From the NCBI RefSeq assembly GCF_007673095.1, contig NZ_VDYZ01000003.1:62001-126000 (forward strand): 64,000 nt of DNA. The letters run 5' to 3'. Both the position numbers and the translations under genes were made by a program. The notes beneath the pieces are model-generated. The model was not told the origin of the DNA. It worked only from the letters and a program-made list of their open reading frames with translations, and made no database searches. The stretch is from Corynebacterium glyciniphilum AJ 3170 (GTDB lineage: Bacteria > Actinomycetota > Actinomycetes > Mycobacteriales > Mycobacteriaceae). Of the stretch, positions 19,338-28,099 are shown piece after piece; the stretch's first letter is position 1; every line of letters starts with the position of its first letter.

Positions 19338-19673
19338 ATGTCCGTCGTGAAGATCAACGCCATTTCCGTGCCCGAGGGTGCCGGACCCGAGCTGGAGAAA
19401 CGATTCGCAGCCCGTGCCCACACCGTCGACTCCTCCCCCGGTTTCGAAGGCTTCCAGCTGCTGCGGCCGACCAAGGGTGACGACCGGTATTTCGTCGTCA
19501 CCACCTGGGCCACCGAGGAAGACTTCCAGGCATGGGCGGCAGGCCCGGCGAAGGCCGCGCACAGTGGCCCCCACGGCGGTGAGGGGAAGAAGCCGGTGGC
19601 GACCGGGGCTTCCCTGCTGGAGTTCGAGGTCGTGGACTTCGACGCTATCACCGCGCAGGCCTCCGACGACTAG
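19338..19673 (+). CDS. mhuD: MhuD-type heme-degrading monooxygenase
   Basis: 111 residues, one antibiotic-biosynthesis-monooxygenase (ABM) fold subunit. It matches mycobacterial MhuD closely, beginning SVVKINAISVPEGAGPELEK and containing GFQLLRP; the catalytic trio is in register: Asn7, Trp66 (FQAWA) and His75 (AAHSG). MhuD opens heme to release iron, yielding mycobilin rather than biliverdin with CO loss in mycobacteria. Relative to MhuD it has a few extra residues after the catalytic His (GPHGGEGKK). CAGGAG precedes the ATG by 4 bases. A TAGGCT -10-like box lies at 19294-19299. No heme uptake gene is adjacent. Confidence 0.92.
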   Translation: MSVVKINAISVPEGAGPELEKRFAARAHTVDSSPGFEGFQLLRPTKGDDRYFVVTTWATEEDFQAWAAGPAKAAHSGPHGGEGKKPVATGASLLEFEVVDFDAITAQASDD

Positions 19674-19691
19674 ATCTGCCCCCGGCCCCGC

Positions 19692-20645
19692 TCAGTTGCG
19701 GTGCAGCAATGCCGCGGCTCCCCGCACCGTCCGTGCCAGTTCCGCTGCCGCGCCAGGCTTCAGGATCCCCTCCCCGACCGCAACCAGGTCAATCTGAGGC
19801 TCGGGCGTCGCCACATCGAAGGTCCACTGTTTCCACGTCCGGATGAGACTGTGCGCGATGTCTTCACTGGTTCGTCCGTCATCGACCCGCCAGGCGACCG
19901 AAGCACCACCGTCGACCATCCGGGCGACACTGTCCGTCAGATCATCGACGACAACACCGTCCGCTCCGGTGTGTGCGATCTCAGGCCACTCGACACCACT
20001 GTCAAGGACGAGTGACCGTTCACCCTCGCCCCGGACCTGCTCGATGAAGCGACGTTCGACATTCACCGCGATCTCGCGGTCGACCTGCATCGTCTCGAAC
20101 TCGGTTGCGCCCTGCAACCGGGACGTGACCTCGCCGAGTCGCCTTTCGTGGACGTGCACCACGGTGGCCCCGACAGCATCGCAGAACTCCCGCACCCCCT
20201 CCCCGAGGGACAGGGCGACATCCCGGAAGGCGGGACGGTCGAAACACAGCGGGTGTCCGCGGTACTCGACGGACGCCCCGAATGTCCATGGACCTGACAC
20301 GTGGACCATCAGCCGGTCGGCGCCGGGCATCGTTTCGGCGACAATGTCGGTGAGCTCATGGAGCCGTCCGAGGAAATGACGGGCATCCAGGGTCTTCCCT
20401 GGGGCCACTTCCCACCCGCGCGCATGGGACCGCAGGTACGGGCCACCGACGAGCGCCCCCATCGCGGCCGTCACCGGCACCAGCTCGCTCTGTGGCAGGC
20501 TCAGTGGAGGGACGACGCCGACATCCTCGTCCACGTCACGGGTCCGTCGGGAGGCTGCAGCCAGAGCAGAACGGAGATCACCGTGGTCGGTTCGCACGTC
20601 CTCCCACCAGCCGAGACGCAATGGGCCATCCTCTCCTGCGTTCAC
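19692..20645 (-). CDS. Cobalamin-independent methionine synthase C-terminal-like protein (Rv3015c type)
   Basis: 317 residues with a TIM-barrel MetE C-terminal-like domain, in the slot occupied by Rv3015c beside ligA in mycobacteria. The canonical MetE zinc-site His-x-Cys motif is not visible and only two cysteines occur (LCFDRP, EFCDAV), so methionine synthase activity is doubtful; it may be a divergent methyltransferase. GTG 20645 overlaps the mnmA stop (GTGA), but AGGAGAGG lies 8 bases before a TTG at 20621, which is a better ribosome site. It is convergent with mhuD, 18 bases apart. Confidence 0.75.
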   Translation of the reverse strand: MNAGEDGPLRLGWWEDVRTDHGDLRSALAAASRRTRDVDEDVGVVPPLSLPQSELVPVTAAMGALVGGPYLRSHARGWEVAPGKTLDARHFLGRLHELTDIVAETMPGADRLMVHVSGPWTFGASVEYRGHPLCFDRPAFRDVALSLGEGVREFCDAVGATVVHVHERRLGEVTSRLQGATEFETMQVDREIAVNVERRFIEQVRGEGERSLVLDSGVEWPEIAHTGADGVVVDDLTDSVARMVDGGASVAWRVDDGRTSEDIAHSLIRTWKQWTFDVATPEPQIDLVAVGEGILKPGAAAELARTVRGAAALLHRN

Positions 20646-21748
20646 GCCGACTGAGCCTGCCTGCCGGTCGACCACGGCACCGTGGCACAGATGGTGCCTG
20701 ATCCGAGCAGGATGTCGCCGTCTGCGTCGGGGAGATAGACCACTGCCGCCTGCCCGCGTGCGACACCGCGCAAGGGCTCGTGGAGGTCGAGGGCGACAGA
20801 CCCGTCGTTCAGGGTGGCTGTCGCCGGGACGACGCCGCCGTGGGCGCGGACCTGGACGTCACAGTCAAAGGTGGTGCCGTGTTTCGCCGGGTCCAGACGC
20901 TTGAGCCGGTCGGCCGTGATGTGGCCGATACGCAGGTCGTCCCGCCCGCCGACGATGACCGTCCCGGTGGAGGCGTCGATGTCGGTGACGTACCTCGGTT
21001 GTCCGTCGGCCGCGGGTCCAGCGACACCGAGGCCCTTGCGCTGGCCGATGGTGAAGCCGTACACCCCGTCGTGTTCAGCGAGGGTCTCACCCTCGACCGA
21101 CTTCACCATACCGGGACGCAGACCGATCTGTTTACCGAGGAACGCCTGGGTGTTGCCGTCGGGAATGAAGCAGATGTCGTGGCTGTCCGGCTTCGACGCC
21201 ACCCCCATGCCGAGGTCCTTGGCCTCGGCCCGGATGTCCGGCTTCACCGTGTCACCGACCGGGAACATACAGTGCGCCAACTGTTCATCATCGAGCACAC
21301 CGAGCACATAGGACTGGTCCTTGTTGTCGTCGATACCGCGACGCATCACGCCGTCGTGCAGGCGAGCATAGTGCCCGGTGACCACGGCGTCGAAACCGAG
21401 CGCGATCGACCGGTCCAGGAGCGCCTCGAACTTGATCTTCTCGTTGCAGCGCAAGCACGGGTTCGGCGTCTCCCCGATCTCGTAGGACTCCACGAAGTTG
21501 TCGATGACATCAGCCTTGAACCGGTCGGAGAAGTCCCACACGTAGAAAGGGATCCCGAGGGAATCACACACACGCCGGGCGTCGGCGGAGTCCTCCAGCG
21601 AACAACACCCCCGTGATCCGGCGCGGACGGCCTCCGGCGACTGGCTCAACGCCAGATGCACGCCGACAACGTCGTGTCCTGCCTCCAGCGCCCGTGCTGC
21701 AGCCACGGAGGAGTCCACTCCCCCGCTCATCGCTGCGACAACCCGCAT
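20642..21748 (-). CDS. mnmA: tRNA-specific 2-thiouridylase
   Basis: 368 residues. It thiolates U34 of Lys, Glu and Gln tRNAs using sulfur relayed from a cysteine desulfurase. The PP-loop is [13 protein letters not shown] at the N-terminus; the catalytic cysteines are in [12 protein letters not shown] near 105 and DICFIPDGN near 200. ATG 21748 has GAGGAAGG just before it. It lies 145 bases downstream of iscS on the same strand, consistent with a sulfur-transfer pair. A 16-bp palindrome lies just upstream of the ribosome site. Confidence 0.95.
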   Translation of the reverse strand: MRVVAAMSGGVDSSVAAARALEAGHDVVGVHLALSQSPEAVRAGSRGCCSLEDSADARRVCDSLGIPFYVWDFSDRFKADVIDNFVESYEIGETPNPCLRCNEKIKFEALLDRSIALGFDAVVTGHYARLHDGVMRRGIDDNKDQSYVLGVLDDEQLAHCMFPVGDTVKPDIRAEAKDLGMGVASKPDSHDICFIPDGNTQAFLGKQIGLRPGMVKSVEGETLAEHDGVYGFTIGQRKGLGVAGPAADGQPRYVTDIDASTGTVIVGGRDDLRIGHITADRLKRLDPAKHGTTFDCDVQVRAHGGVVPATATLNDGSVALDLHEPLRGVARGQAAVVYLPDADGDILLGSGTICATVPWSTGRQAQSA

Positions 21749-21765
21749 ACCTTCCTCTTCTCTCC

Positions 21766-21781
21766 CGTGCACCGGTGCACG
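21766..21781. repeat. Perfect 16-bp palindrome in the mnmA leader
   Basis: CGTGCACCGGTGCACG reads identically on both strands and sits 18 bases upstream of the mnmA ATG, just before the Shine-Dalgarno. It could be an operator or an 8-bp mRNA hairpin with little or no loop. Confidence 0.5.
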
Positions 21782-21893
21782 TCGGTGATCGTGTGGGACC
21801 GTCAGTTGCCTGGCCCCTGCAGTCGACCCTTCACCCTACACCGTGGCAGGTCAGGTGCGAATGCGTCCAGCGACAGCCACGACAGTGCCGCCG

Positions 21894-23087
21894 CTACGAT
21901 GCCATCCCCGCGGCACGCGCCTGATCGACGACACCCGGCAACAGGGAGCAGAGCCGGTCTACCTCCTCCGCGGTGGTCGCAGTGCCGAAAGTCAGCCGCA
22001 ACGCGCCGCGCGCCACCTCAACCGGTACCCCCATGGCCGTCAGGACGTGGCTCGCCCGGTTCACCCCGGCTGAACATGCCGACCCGGTCGAGGCGTCCAC
22101 CCCTGCGACATCCAGCAACATGATCAGGCTGTCTCCCTCCGCCCCGGGGAATGCCACATGGACATGTCCGGCAAGCGCTCCGCCGGACGGATCGGTGTAG
22201 ATCCGCGACTGCGGGATCGCGCCGACGACGGAAAGGACCTTCCTGCGGAAAGCGGAGAGCCGTCGTTGCTCTTCCTCCATCTCACTGACAGCGGCAGCCA
22301 GCGCTGCGGCGGTACCGGCCGCTCCCTGCGGATTCGCCGTCCCGGACCGGACACCTCTCTCCTGCCCGCCACCACGCAGTGGGCTGACCAGTACAGCATC
22401 CCGCCGGGCGAGCAGGATACCCATGGATTTCGGGCCACCGAACTTGTGGGCGCTCGCCGCCAACGTCGAACTGCCGAGGGCATGGAAGTCCACCGGAAGG
22501 TGGCCGACGGCCTGGACTGCGTCGACGTGGAAAGGCACACCCGCGGCCGCGGCTCGTCCGGACAGGTCAACAACCGGCTGCAGGTTGCCTGTCTCGTTGT
22601 TCGCCCACATACAGGTCATGACCGCGTCAACGGACGCCTCGAGCTGGGGTAGCTCGCTGACGCGCACCCGTCCATTGTCATCAACGCTTGTCTCAATGTG
22701 GTCGAACTGCGGAGTGCCCCCACCCACCATGCCGCTGCACAGCCAGTCGACGGTCTCGACGATAGCCGGGTGCTCTGTCGCCGCAGCGTGGATTCTCCGG
22801 GCATCGGGACCCCGCGTCTTCTTCGCGCCGTACGCGAGACCCTGGACCGCGATATTGTCCGCTTCGGTCCCGGAGGCGGTGAAGATCACCTCAGCGCGGT
22901 CGGCGCCCAGCAGTTCGGCGACCTGTTCACGCGCATCTTCCAGGACCCGTTGTGCATGGCGGCCTGAGGCGTACTGGCCGGCGGGGTTCAGCAGTGCCCC
23001 CGTGTCCGCCATCGCGGCGGCCGCTTCCGGGCGTAACGGCGCAGTAGCGGCGTGGTCGGCAAAGATTCTCTGTGTCGTCGGTGTCAT
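21894..23087 (-). CDS. iscS: Cysteine desulfurase
   Basis: 397 residues, class V aminotransferase fold. It takes sulfur from cysteine to supply tRNA thiolation and Fe-S assembly. The N-terminal substrate region reads FADHAATAPLRPEA, the PLP lysine is in AASAHKFGGPKSMG near 215, and the active cysteine is in GSACSAGVNRASHV near 340. Grouping with mnmA matches Rv3025c/Rv3024c. It starts 6 bases after the antiporter stop. Confidence 0.92.
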   Translation of the reverse strand: MTPTTQRIFADHAATAPLRPEAAAAMADTGALLNPAGQYASGRHAQRVLEDAREQVAELLGADRAEVIFTASGTEADNIAVQGLAYGAKKTRGPDARRIHAAATEHPAIVETVDWLCSGMVGGGTPQFDHIETSVDDNGRVRVSELPQLEASVDAVMTCMWANNETGNLQPVVDLSGRAAAAGVPFHVDAVQAVGHLPVDFHALGSSTLAASAHKFGGPKSMGILLARRDAVLVSPLRGGGQERGVRSGTANPQGAAGTAAALAAAVSEMEEEQRRLSAFRRKVLSVVGAIPQSRIYTDPSGGALAGHVHVAFPGAEGDSLIMLLDVAGVDASTGSACSAGVNRASHVLTAMGVPVEVARGALRLTFGTATTAEEVDRLCSLLPGVVDQARAAGMAS

Positions 23088-23093
23088 AGCCGA

Positions 23094-24716
23094 TCACTTC
23101 TCATCAGGGAAAGCGAGGAGGCGGCGGTCGAGCTCGCGCATCTTCTCCCCGATCGCTTCGGGGTCCACGCCCCGTCGCGACTTCGAGGCGGCCAGGCTGC
23201 GTTGGGCTGCGAACATCGCCTCACGCCTGACCTCGAGCGCTTTGCGCCCCAGCGCCTGACTACGGGCGCGGCGCCTGCGGAGGATCTCGGCTTCCGAGGC
23301 CCCTGTCTCATCCGGGGCATCGTCGGCACTGTCGTCGGAGCTGTCGTCCAGGTTCGACGCCGAGCGTACGAGACCGAGGCGTTCCTCGATCCGCGCCGCC
23401 TGCTCCGGTGAGAGCCCCTCGCTCATCTGCTTGCGGACAACGTCCAGTGCGGCCCGGTACGCCTCATCGAGCGCCTCCTCCGTCAGCTTGTCGTCCAGGT
23501 CCTGCAGCCCGTGGCGCGTACGCAGGTAGGACGTCAATGCCGGCAGAGTGAGCCCCGGAATCACCATCGTGCACAGAAGCACGACGAAGGCGACGATGGT
23601 GAACTCGTCACGCAACGGGAAATCCACCGGATTCAACGACAGCACCAACGCGAATGTCACCAGTCCCCTCATCCCGGACCAGCTGAGCAGGATGACGTCG
23701 GTGAAGCGGATCGGCGCCCGGTAGCGACCCCGCCTGGTCCGGTTGGCCCGCAGCAGCCAGAACATCCAGAGGAACCGCACCAGGATCAGCACCGCAGAGA
23801 TCACCAGGCCCCACCAGACGGGGTTGAGGTGGTCGGTCTCGTCGTCGATGATCGCGTCACGGACGTTCATGCCCATCAGCCCGAAGGCGAGACCGGTGAC
23901 CAGAAGCTCGGTGACCTCCCAGAAGGCCGATCCCGTCAACCTGGAGTCCGCCGCCGTCGCGTCCGCGCGGGACGTCAGTTCCACCGCAGCGACGACAACG
24001 GCGATCACGCCGGAGACGTGGATCTCCTCGGCCGCGAGATACACCATGAAAGGCAGGACCCAGGTGAATGCGTTACCGGCGACCGGGGAATCGAGCCACC
24101 CGAGTACCAACGCCGATCCCCGTCCGACAAGCCATCCGAGGATGACCGCAACCACCGCGCTGTAGATGAACGTGCCACCGGCCTCGAACCAGTGGATGTC
24201 GTCGTTGAACTCGGCTGCGGTGATCGCCGCGCTGAAGATCACCAGGGACGCCGCGTCGTTGAACAGCCCCTCCGACTGCAGCGACCCGATGATCCTGCGG
24301 GGGATACCGGCCGGTTCCGCCACTGCTTCGACGGCGACAGGATCCGGTGGAGCAACAGCGGCCGCGAGGGCCATGGCGGCCACCAGACCGACCCCCGGGA
24401 TGATCAGCATGGTCACGCCGGTGACGACGGCGACGGTGATGAACACCAGTCCCACCGACAGGCTGAGGATCGTCCGCCACTGGTCACGGAACATGCCCCA
24501 CGAGGTCCTGCGTGCCAGTGCCCACAGCAGCGGAGGAAGGAACAGAGGGAGAATCAGTTCCGGTTCAATCCACACCGTGGGAGTGCCCGGGATGAACATC
24601 ACCGCCGTGGTCACGAGGAGCAGCAGGACCGGCCACGGAAGGCCGATCCGGTCGCCGACCCCTACCGTCAGAACGGTGCCGAGCATCAGGAACATGATGA
24701 CGAAGAGGGTGGTCAC
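23094..24716 (-). CDS. Na+/H+ antiporter, CPA1 (NhaP) family
   Basis: 540 residues with about 12 membrane helices to residue 400, then a charged cytoplasmic tail of about 140 residues (LTEEALDEAYRAALDVVRKQ, and a stretch rich in Asp/Ser). The conserved core includes AAAVAPPDPVAVEAVAEPAG and NDAASLVIF, the ND and DP residues of CPA1 ion sites. It exchanges cytoplasmic Na+ or K+ for protons. GTG 24716 has GAAGGA 9 bases upstream; the longer frame to 24839 is not supported. It is followed by iscS after 6 bases. Confidence 0.88.
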   Translation of the reverse strand: MTTLFVIMFLMLGTVLTVGVGDRIGLPWPVLLLLVTTAVMFIPGTPTVWIEPELILPLFLPPLLWALARRTSWGMFRDQWRTILSLSVGLVFITVAVVTGVTMLIIPGVGLVAAMALAAAVAPPDPVAVEAVAEPAGIPRRIIGSLQSEGLFNDAASLVIFSAAITAAEFNDDIHWFEAGGTFIYSAVVAVILGWLVGRGSALVLGWLDSPVAGNAFTWVLPFMVYLAAEEIHVSGVIAVVVAAVELTSRADATAADSRLTGSAFWEVTELLVTGLAFGLMGMNVRDAIIDDETDHLNPVWWGLVISAVLILVRFLWMFWLLRANRTRRGRYRAPIRFTDVILLSWSGMRGLVTFALVLSLNPVDFPLRDEFTIVAFVVLLCTMVIPGLTLPALTSYLRTRHGLQDLDDKLTEEALDEAYRAALDVVRKQMSEGLSPEQAARIEERLGLVRSASNLDDSSDDSADDAPDETGASEAEILRRRRARSQALGRKALEVRREAMFAAQRSLAASKSRRGVDPEAIGEKMRELDRRLLAFPDEK

Positions 24717-24785
24717 GACATTCTGTCCTTCGTGGTGGGCGTGAAGTGGCGTGGTGGGGCACCGCCCGGAACTTCCGGAAACGCG

Positions 24786-24820
24786 ACGAGGACCCGCACT
24801 CGATGAGTGCGGGTCCTCGT
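24786..24820. terminator. 16-bp stem-loop between etfA and the antiporter gene
   Basis: ACGAGGACCCGCACTC (24786-24801) pairs exactly with 24805-24820 around a 3-base loop. It lies about 90 bases past the etfA stop on the minus strand and upstream of the antiporter start. No strong U-tract follows. It probably ends the etfBA transcript. Confidence 0.7.
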
Positions 24821-24912
24821 TGTGCCGTGCACGGTTCACCTCACCGGTTCACCGCAGAGTCTACTCGGCAGCACCGACGCCGACACCGGCAGGTGTCTGC
24901 GGGAAGGTACTC

Positions 24913-25866
24913 CTAGCCGCGAGCCTTGAGAGCCTCGGTCGCCTGCGGGGCGACCTTGAAGAGGTCTCCGACGACACCGAAATCGGCGATCTCGAAGATG
25001 CCGGCCTCGTCGTCCTTGTTCACGGCGACGATGGTCTTGGAGGTCTGCATACCGGCCTTGTGCTGGATCGCGCCGGAGATCCCGAGGGCGAGGTACAGGT
25101 TCGGCGAGACGGTCTTACCCGTCTGTCCGACCTGGAACTTGCCCGGGTAGTAGTCGGCGTCGACGGCTGCGCGCGAGGCACCGACCGCTGCGCCCAGAAC
25201 GTCGGCCAGCGGCTCGACGACATCGCGGAAGCCCTCCGGCCCAGCGACACCGCGGCCACCGGAGACGACGATCTTCGCCTCGGTGAGCTCGGGACGGTCA
25301 GCCTTCTCCGCCGGGGAGAAGGAGGTGACGGTCACGGCGGTCGGGCCGGCGGCGGGCAGCTCGACGGGCTGGACGGTACCGGATGCCGCCTGCGGCTCCG
25401 GGTCAACCGCACCGGCACGCAGAGTGTACACCGGGGATGCACCGCCGGCGGTCGACTCGACGGTGAAGTCGCCGCCGAAAATGGAACCGGTGGCGGAGCG
25501 GTCGGCGTGGATCTCGATCTGGTCGTAGAGCACGCCGGAAGCGACGCGGGCACCCACGCGGCCGGCGATTTCGTTACCGGCTGCACCGGCGGCGATGACC
25601 ACCGGGACCTGCAGCTGGGCTGCGAGGCCCGAGACTGCGTCGACGGAAGGGGTGACGACGTACTTCTCGGCGTCCTCCGACTCTGCGGCGTAGATGGTCT
25701 CGGCGCCACCGGCAGCCAGACCGGACTGCAGCTTCTCTGCGGTGCCCGGGGCGCCGACAACGACGGCACCGACAGTTCCGAACGCGCGTGCTGCGGTGAT
25801 GAGCTCGAGGGTGGAGTTCTTCAGTTCACCCTGTGTGTGCTCGACAAGTACCAGGACGTTGGTCAT
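24913..25866 (-). CDS. etfA: Electron transfer flavoprotein alpha subunit
   Basis: 317 residues. The N-terminal domain begins VLVLVEHTQGELKNSTLELI; the C-terminal FAD-binding domain has SGAIQHKAGMQTSKTIVAVN near 265, the family signature. With EtfB it accepts electrons from acyl-CoA and other flavin dehydrogenases and passes them to the quinone pool. It follows etfB by 49 bases. Homologous to FixB (Rv3028c). Confidence 0.95.
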   Translation of the reverse strand: MTNVLVLVEHTQGELKNSTLELITAARAFGTVGAVVVGAPGTAEKLQSGLAAGGAETIYAAESEDAEKYVVTPSVDAVSGLAAQLQVPVVIAAGAAGNEIAGRVGARVASGVLYDQIEIHADRSATGSIFGGDFTVESTAGGASPVYTLRAGAVDPEPQAASGTVQPVELPAAGPTAVTVTSFSPAEKADRPELTEAKIVVSGGRGVAGPEGFRDVVEPLADVLGAAVGASRAAVDADYYPGKFQVGQTGKTVSPNLYLALGISGAIQHKAGMQTSKTIVAVNKDDEAGIFEIADFGVVGDLFKVAPQATEALKARG

Positions 25867-25915
25867 GGTTGTGAATGTCCTTTCGACAGATTCGTTCTGG
25901 GGAATCGGGGGTGAA

Positions 25916-26704
25916 CTAGACGAGCTTCTTCGACACGAGGTACTCGACCAGCTTGTTGCCGCCGTCGCCCTCGTCCGTGATGATCTCGCCCGCGGTCTTC
26001 TCCGGCTTCGGGGCGGCGTTCGTCACGGAGGTGGACGCGGCCGCCAGGCCGACGTTCTCCGCGGCGACACCGATGTCACCCAGGCTGACCTCGCGGATCT
26101 TCTTCTTCTTGGCTGCCATGATGCCCTTGAAGACAGCGAAGCGCGGGGTGTTGGCCTTCTCCGTGACGGAGACGATGGCCGGCTTCGGTGCCTCCACGGT
26201 GTAGACGCCGTCCTCCGTGACCCTCTCGCCCGACACCTTGTCGTCGGTGACCTCGAGAGTGCGCAGATGCGTCAGGGCCGGGATCTGGCGGTACTCGCTG
26301 AGCAGGCCGGGAACCGCGCCCGCGACACCGTCGGTCGACGCGTTACCCGCGATGATCAGCTCGATGTCGTCAACGAGGTTGAGCGCGTTCGACAGGGTCC
26401 AGGCGGTACCGAGGGCATCGGAGCCTGCCAGGGCGTCGTCCGTGACGAGGATGGCCTCGTCCGCACCGAGGGACAGTGCCTTACGCAGCGCGTCCTTGGC
26501 GCTGGCGGGACCGACGGAAAGCACGACGACGTTGCGGTCGCCACCAGCTTCCTTGAGCTGGAGTGCAGCTTCCACGGCGTTCTCGTTGATCTCGTCGAGG
26601 ACCGCGTCAGCGTTCTCACGATCGAGGGTGAAGTCGTCATCAGTCAGCTTGCGCTCGGAATAGGTGTCCGGCACCTGCTTGACCAGAACCACGATGTTCG
26701 ACAT
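25916..26704 (-). CDS. etfB: Electron transfer flavoprotein beta subunit
   Basis: 262 residues, the usual EtfB length, with the KQVPDTYSERKLTDDDFTLD start and the GNASTDGVAGAVPGLLSEY motif near 120. EtfB binds AMP and, with EtfA, forms the soluble electron carrier of fatty-acid and amino-acid oxidation. Its Shine-Dalgarno AGGAAGG lies 4 bases before ATG. First gene of the etfB-etfA unit. Confidence 0.95.
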   Translation of the reverse strand: MSNIVVLVKQVPDTYSERKLTDDDFTLDRENADAVLDEINENAVEAALQLKEAGGDRNVVVLSVGPASAKDALRKALSLGADEAILVTDDALAGSDALGTAWTLSNALNLVDDIELIIAGNASTDGVAGAVPGLLSEYRQIPALTHLRTLEVTDDKVSGERVTEDGVYTVEAPKPAIVSVTEKANTPRFAVFKGIMAAKKKKIREVSLGDIGVAAENVGLAAASTSVTNAAPKPEKTAGEIITDEGDGGNKLVEYLVSKKLV

Positions 26705-26744
26705 TCATAGGCCTTCCTGCTTGGGGTGCTTTTCTTCGGTCAGA

Positions 26745-26750
26745 AGTCTA
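26745..26750 (-). promoter_or_regulatory. Candidate -10 of the etfB promoter
   Basis: On the minus strand TAGACT lies about 40 bases before the etfB ATG, with GGTACA 17 bases further upstream as a weak -35 candidate. The intergenic 26705-26866 is noticeably AT-rich at its far end. Confidence 0.3.
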
Positions 26751-26866
26751 CCTGCGAATCACCGTGATGTACCCCACATAGAAAATCCCGTCGGGGCCAC
26801 GTCACGGAGGAAACGTCGCCACCTGCACAGATACGCAAGAGTACGTCGAAAATCATTTTTATATCA

Positions 26867-28099
26867 CTACCCCCGCAGGTGTAGTTCCTCCGCGATGACG
26901 GCTGTCGCCGTGTCACCGACCCGCGCGACGACCACGGTCAGCTCCCGCCCCCCGCGCCCCCGTTTCAGCTTCATCTTGCGGCGCAGCGCATCCGGGTCCA
27001 CATCCACACCCCGCACGAGGATCTCCAGACGTACGCAATCCAGCGACGCGAGAGCTGATTTCAGCCGTTTCAGCGGAACCTGGTCCACCACCTCGAAGAT
27101 GCGCTGCCCCGGCACGGCCGTACCGTCCCCGAATGCGTCGAGGGAATCCCCGCTGAGGTAGGCGATGTGCGGGTCGATCCGCCACCACCCGATCACCGCG
27201 GCGTACTGGCGCACCAGCCCGGCACGAACCACCGCCCCGTCGGGGTCGAGGATGTACCGTCCAAGGGCACCAACGGCCTCCGACTCCGGATCGTCCGACG
27301 TCAGTACCCGTCGTACCCCCTTGCGGAGAACCACTGCACGACGGTCGTGCCGGGCCAGGTCCGGGGTGTAGAGACACGCCTCCTTCACTCCACCGTCGAC
27401 ACTGACGACGTCGACCTGGCCCTCCCAGCCACTGTAATCGATGCCCGGGGCGCATTTCACCGCCAGAGAGGCTCCCGCATGTGCCGACAACAGGTCGGGA
27501 AGCGGCGGAAGCAGGTCCTTCGGGTCGCGGATCCGACCACGGGAGGTCCGGCGTGCGGGATCCGCCACCACGACGTCCACGCGTCCCGGCGCGAACGCCG
27601 GCACCACCGCATCCGCACGGACGAGGCCGACGTGCGCTGCAGGGATTCCGGACGTCTCAAGGTTGTACTGCGCCATCAGCAACCGTGCAGGATCCAGGTC
27701 GGCGCCCAGCACGGTGCCGAACCGCCGGGACAGGTGGAGCAGTTCTGTCCCGACTGAACAGGTCACATCCGCGACGACCGGTCCTGCACCGTCTCTGCCT
27801 GAACCGCCGCCCAGGACCTCGGCGAGAAAATCCGCACGTTCTGCAGCGACAACGGCCGGCGTCGCCTGCTGGACTGATTCCCCGCAGACCAACCAGTCGT
27901 CGGGGACCTTCCCGCCCCGCCGGGCGGCGCGGCGTGCCGTCACCAGCTCACTGAGCGCCCTCGCCTTGTCGCCGTAACGGTCCCTGAGCCAGGTGGTGTC
28001 CCGCACCGTGCTCGACGTCGACAGTTCGAGTTGCTCGGCGTCTGCCACGGCGTGAGGATTCCGGGCGAGCCAGTGGACCTCGTCGACGGTGTACGTCAC
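26867..28099 (-). CDS. Class I SAM-dependent methyltransferase with THUMP-like C-terminal domain
   Basis: 410 residues. The Rossmann SAM site is DVTCSVGTELLHLSRRFGTV near 130, GADLDPARLLMAQYN, and motif IV is VVVADPARRT near 195. The last about 80 residues (KRLKSALASLDCVRLEILVR) look like the THUMP-like domain of the family Pfam names after it. A tRNA or rRNA substrate is plausible, not shown. It overlaps the NUDIX gene by four bases and is followed by etfB, across a promoter-sized gap. Initiation at GTG/ATG at 28099 is accepted because of the overlap. Confidence 0.8.
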   Translation of the reverse strand: MTYTVDEVHWLARNPHAVADAEQLELSTSSTVRDTTWLRDRYGDKARALSELVTARRAARRGGKVPDDWLVCGESVQQATPAVVAAERADFLAEVLGGGSGRDGAGPVVADVTCSVGTELLHLSRRFGTVLGADLDPARLLMAQYNLETSGIPAAHVGLVRADAVVPAFAPGRVDVVVADPARRTSRGRIRDPKDLLPPLPDLLSAHAGASLAVKCAPGIDYSGWEGQVDVVSVDGGVKEACLYTPDLARHDRRAVVLRKGVRRVLTSDDPESEAVGALGRYILDPDGAVVRAGLVRQYAAVIGWWRIDPHIAYLSGDSLDAFGDGTAVPGQRIFEVVDQVPLKRLKSALASLDCVRLEILVRGVDVDPDALRRKMKLKRGRGGRELTVVVARVGDTATAVIAEELHLRG

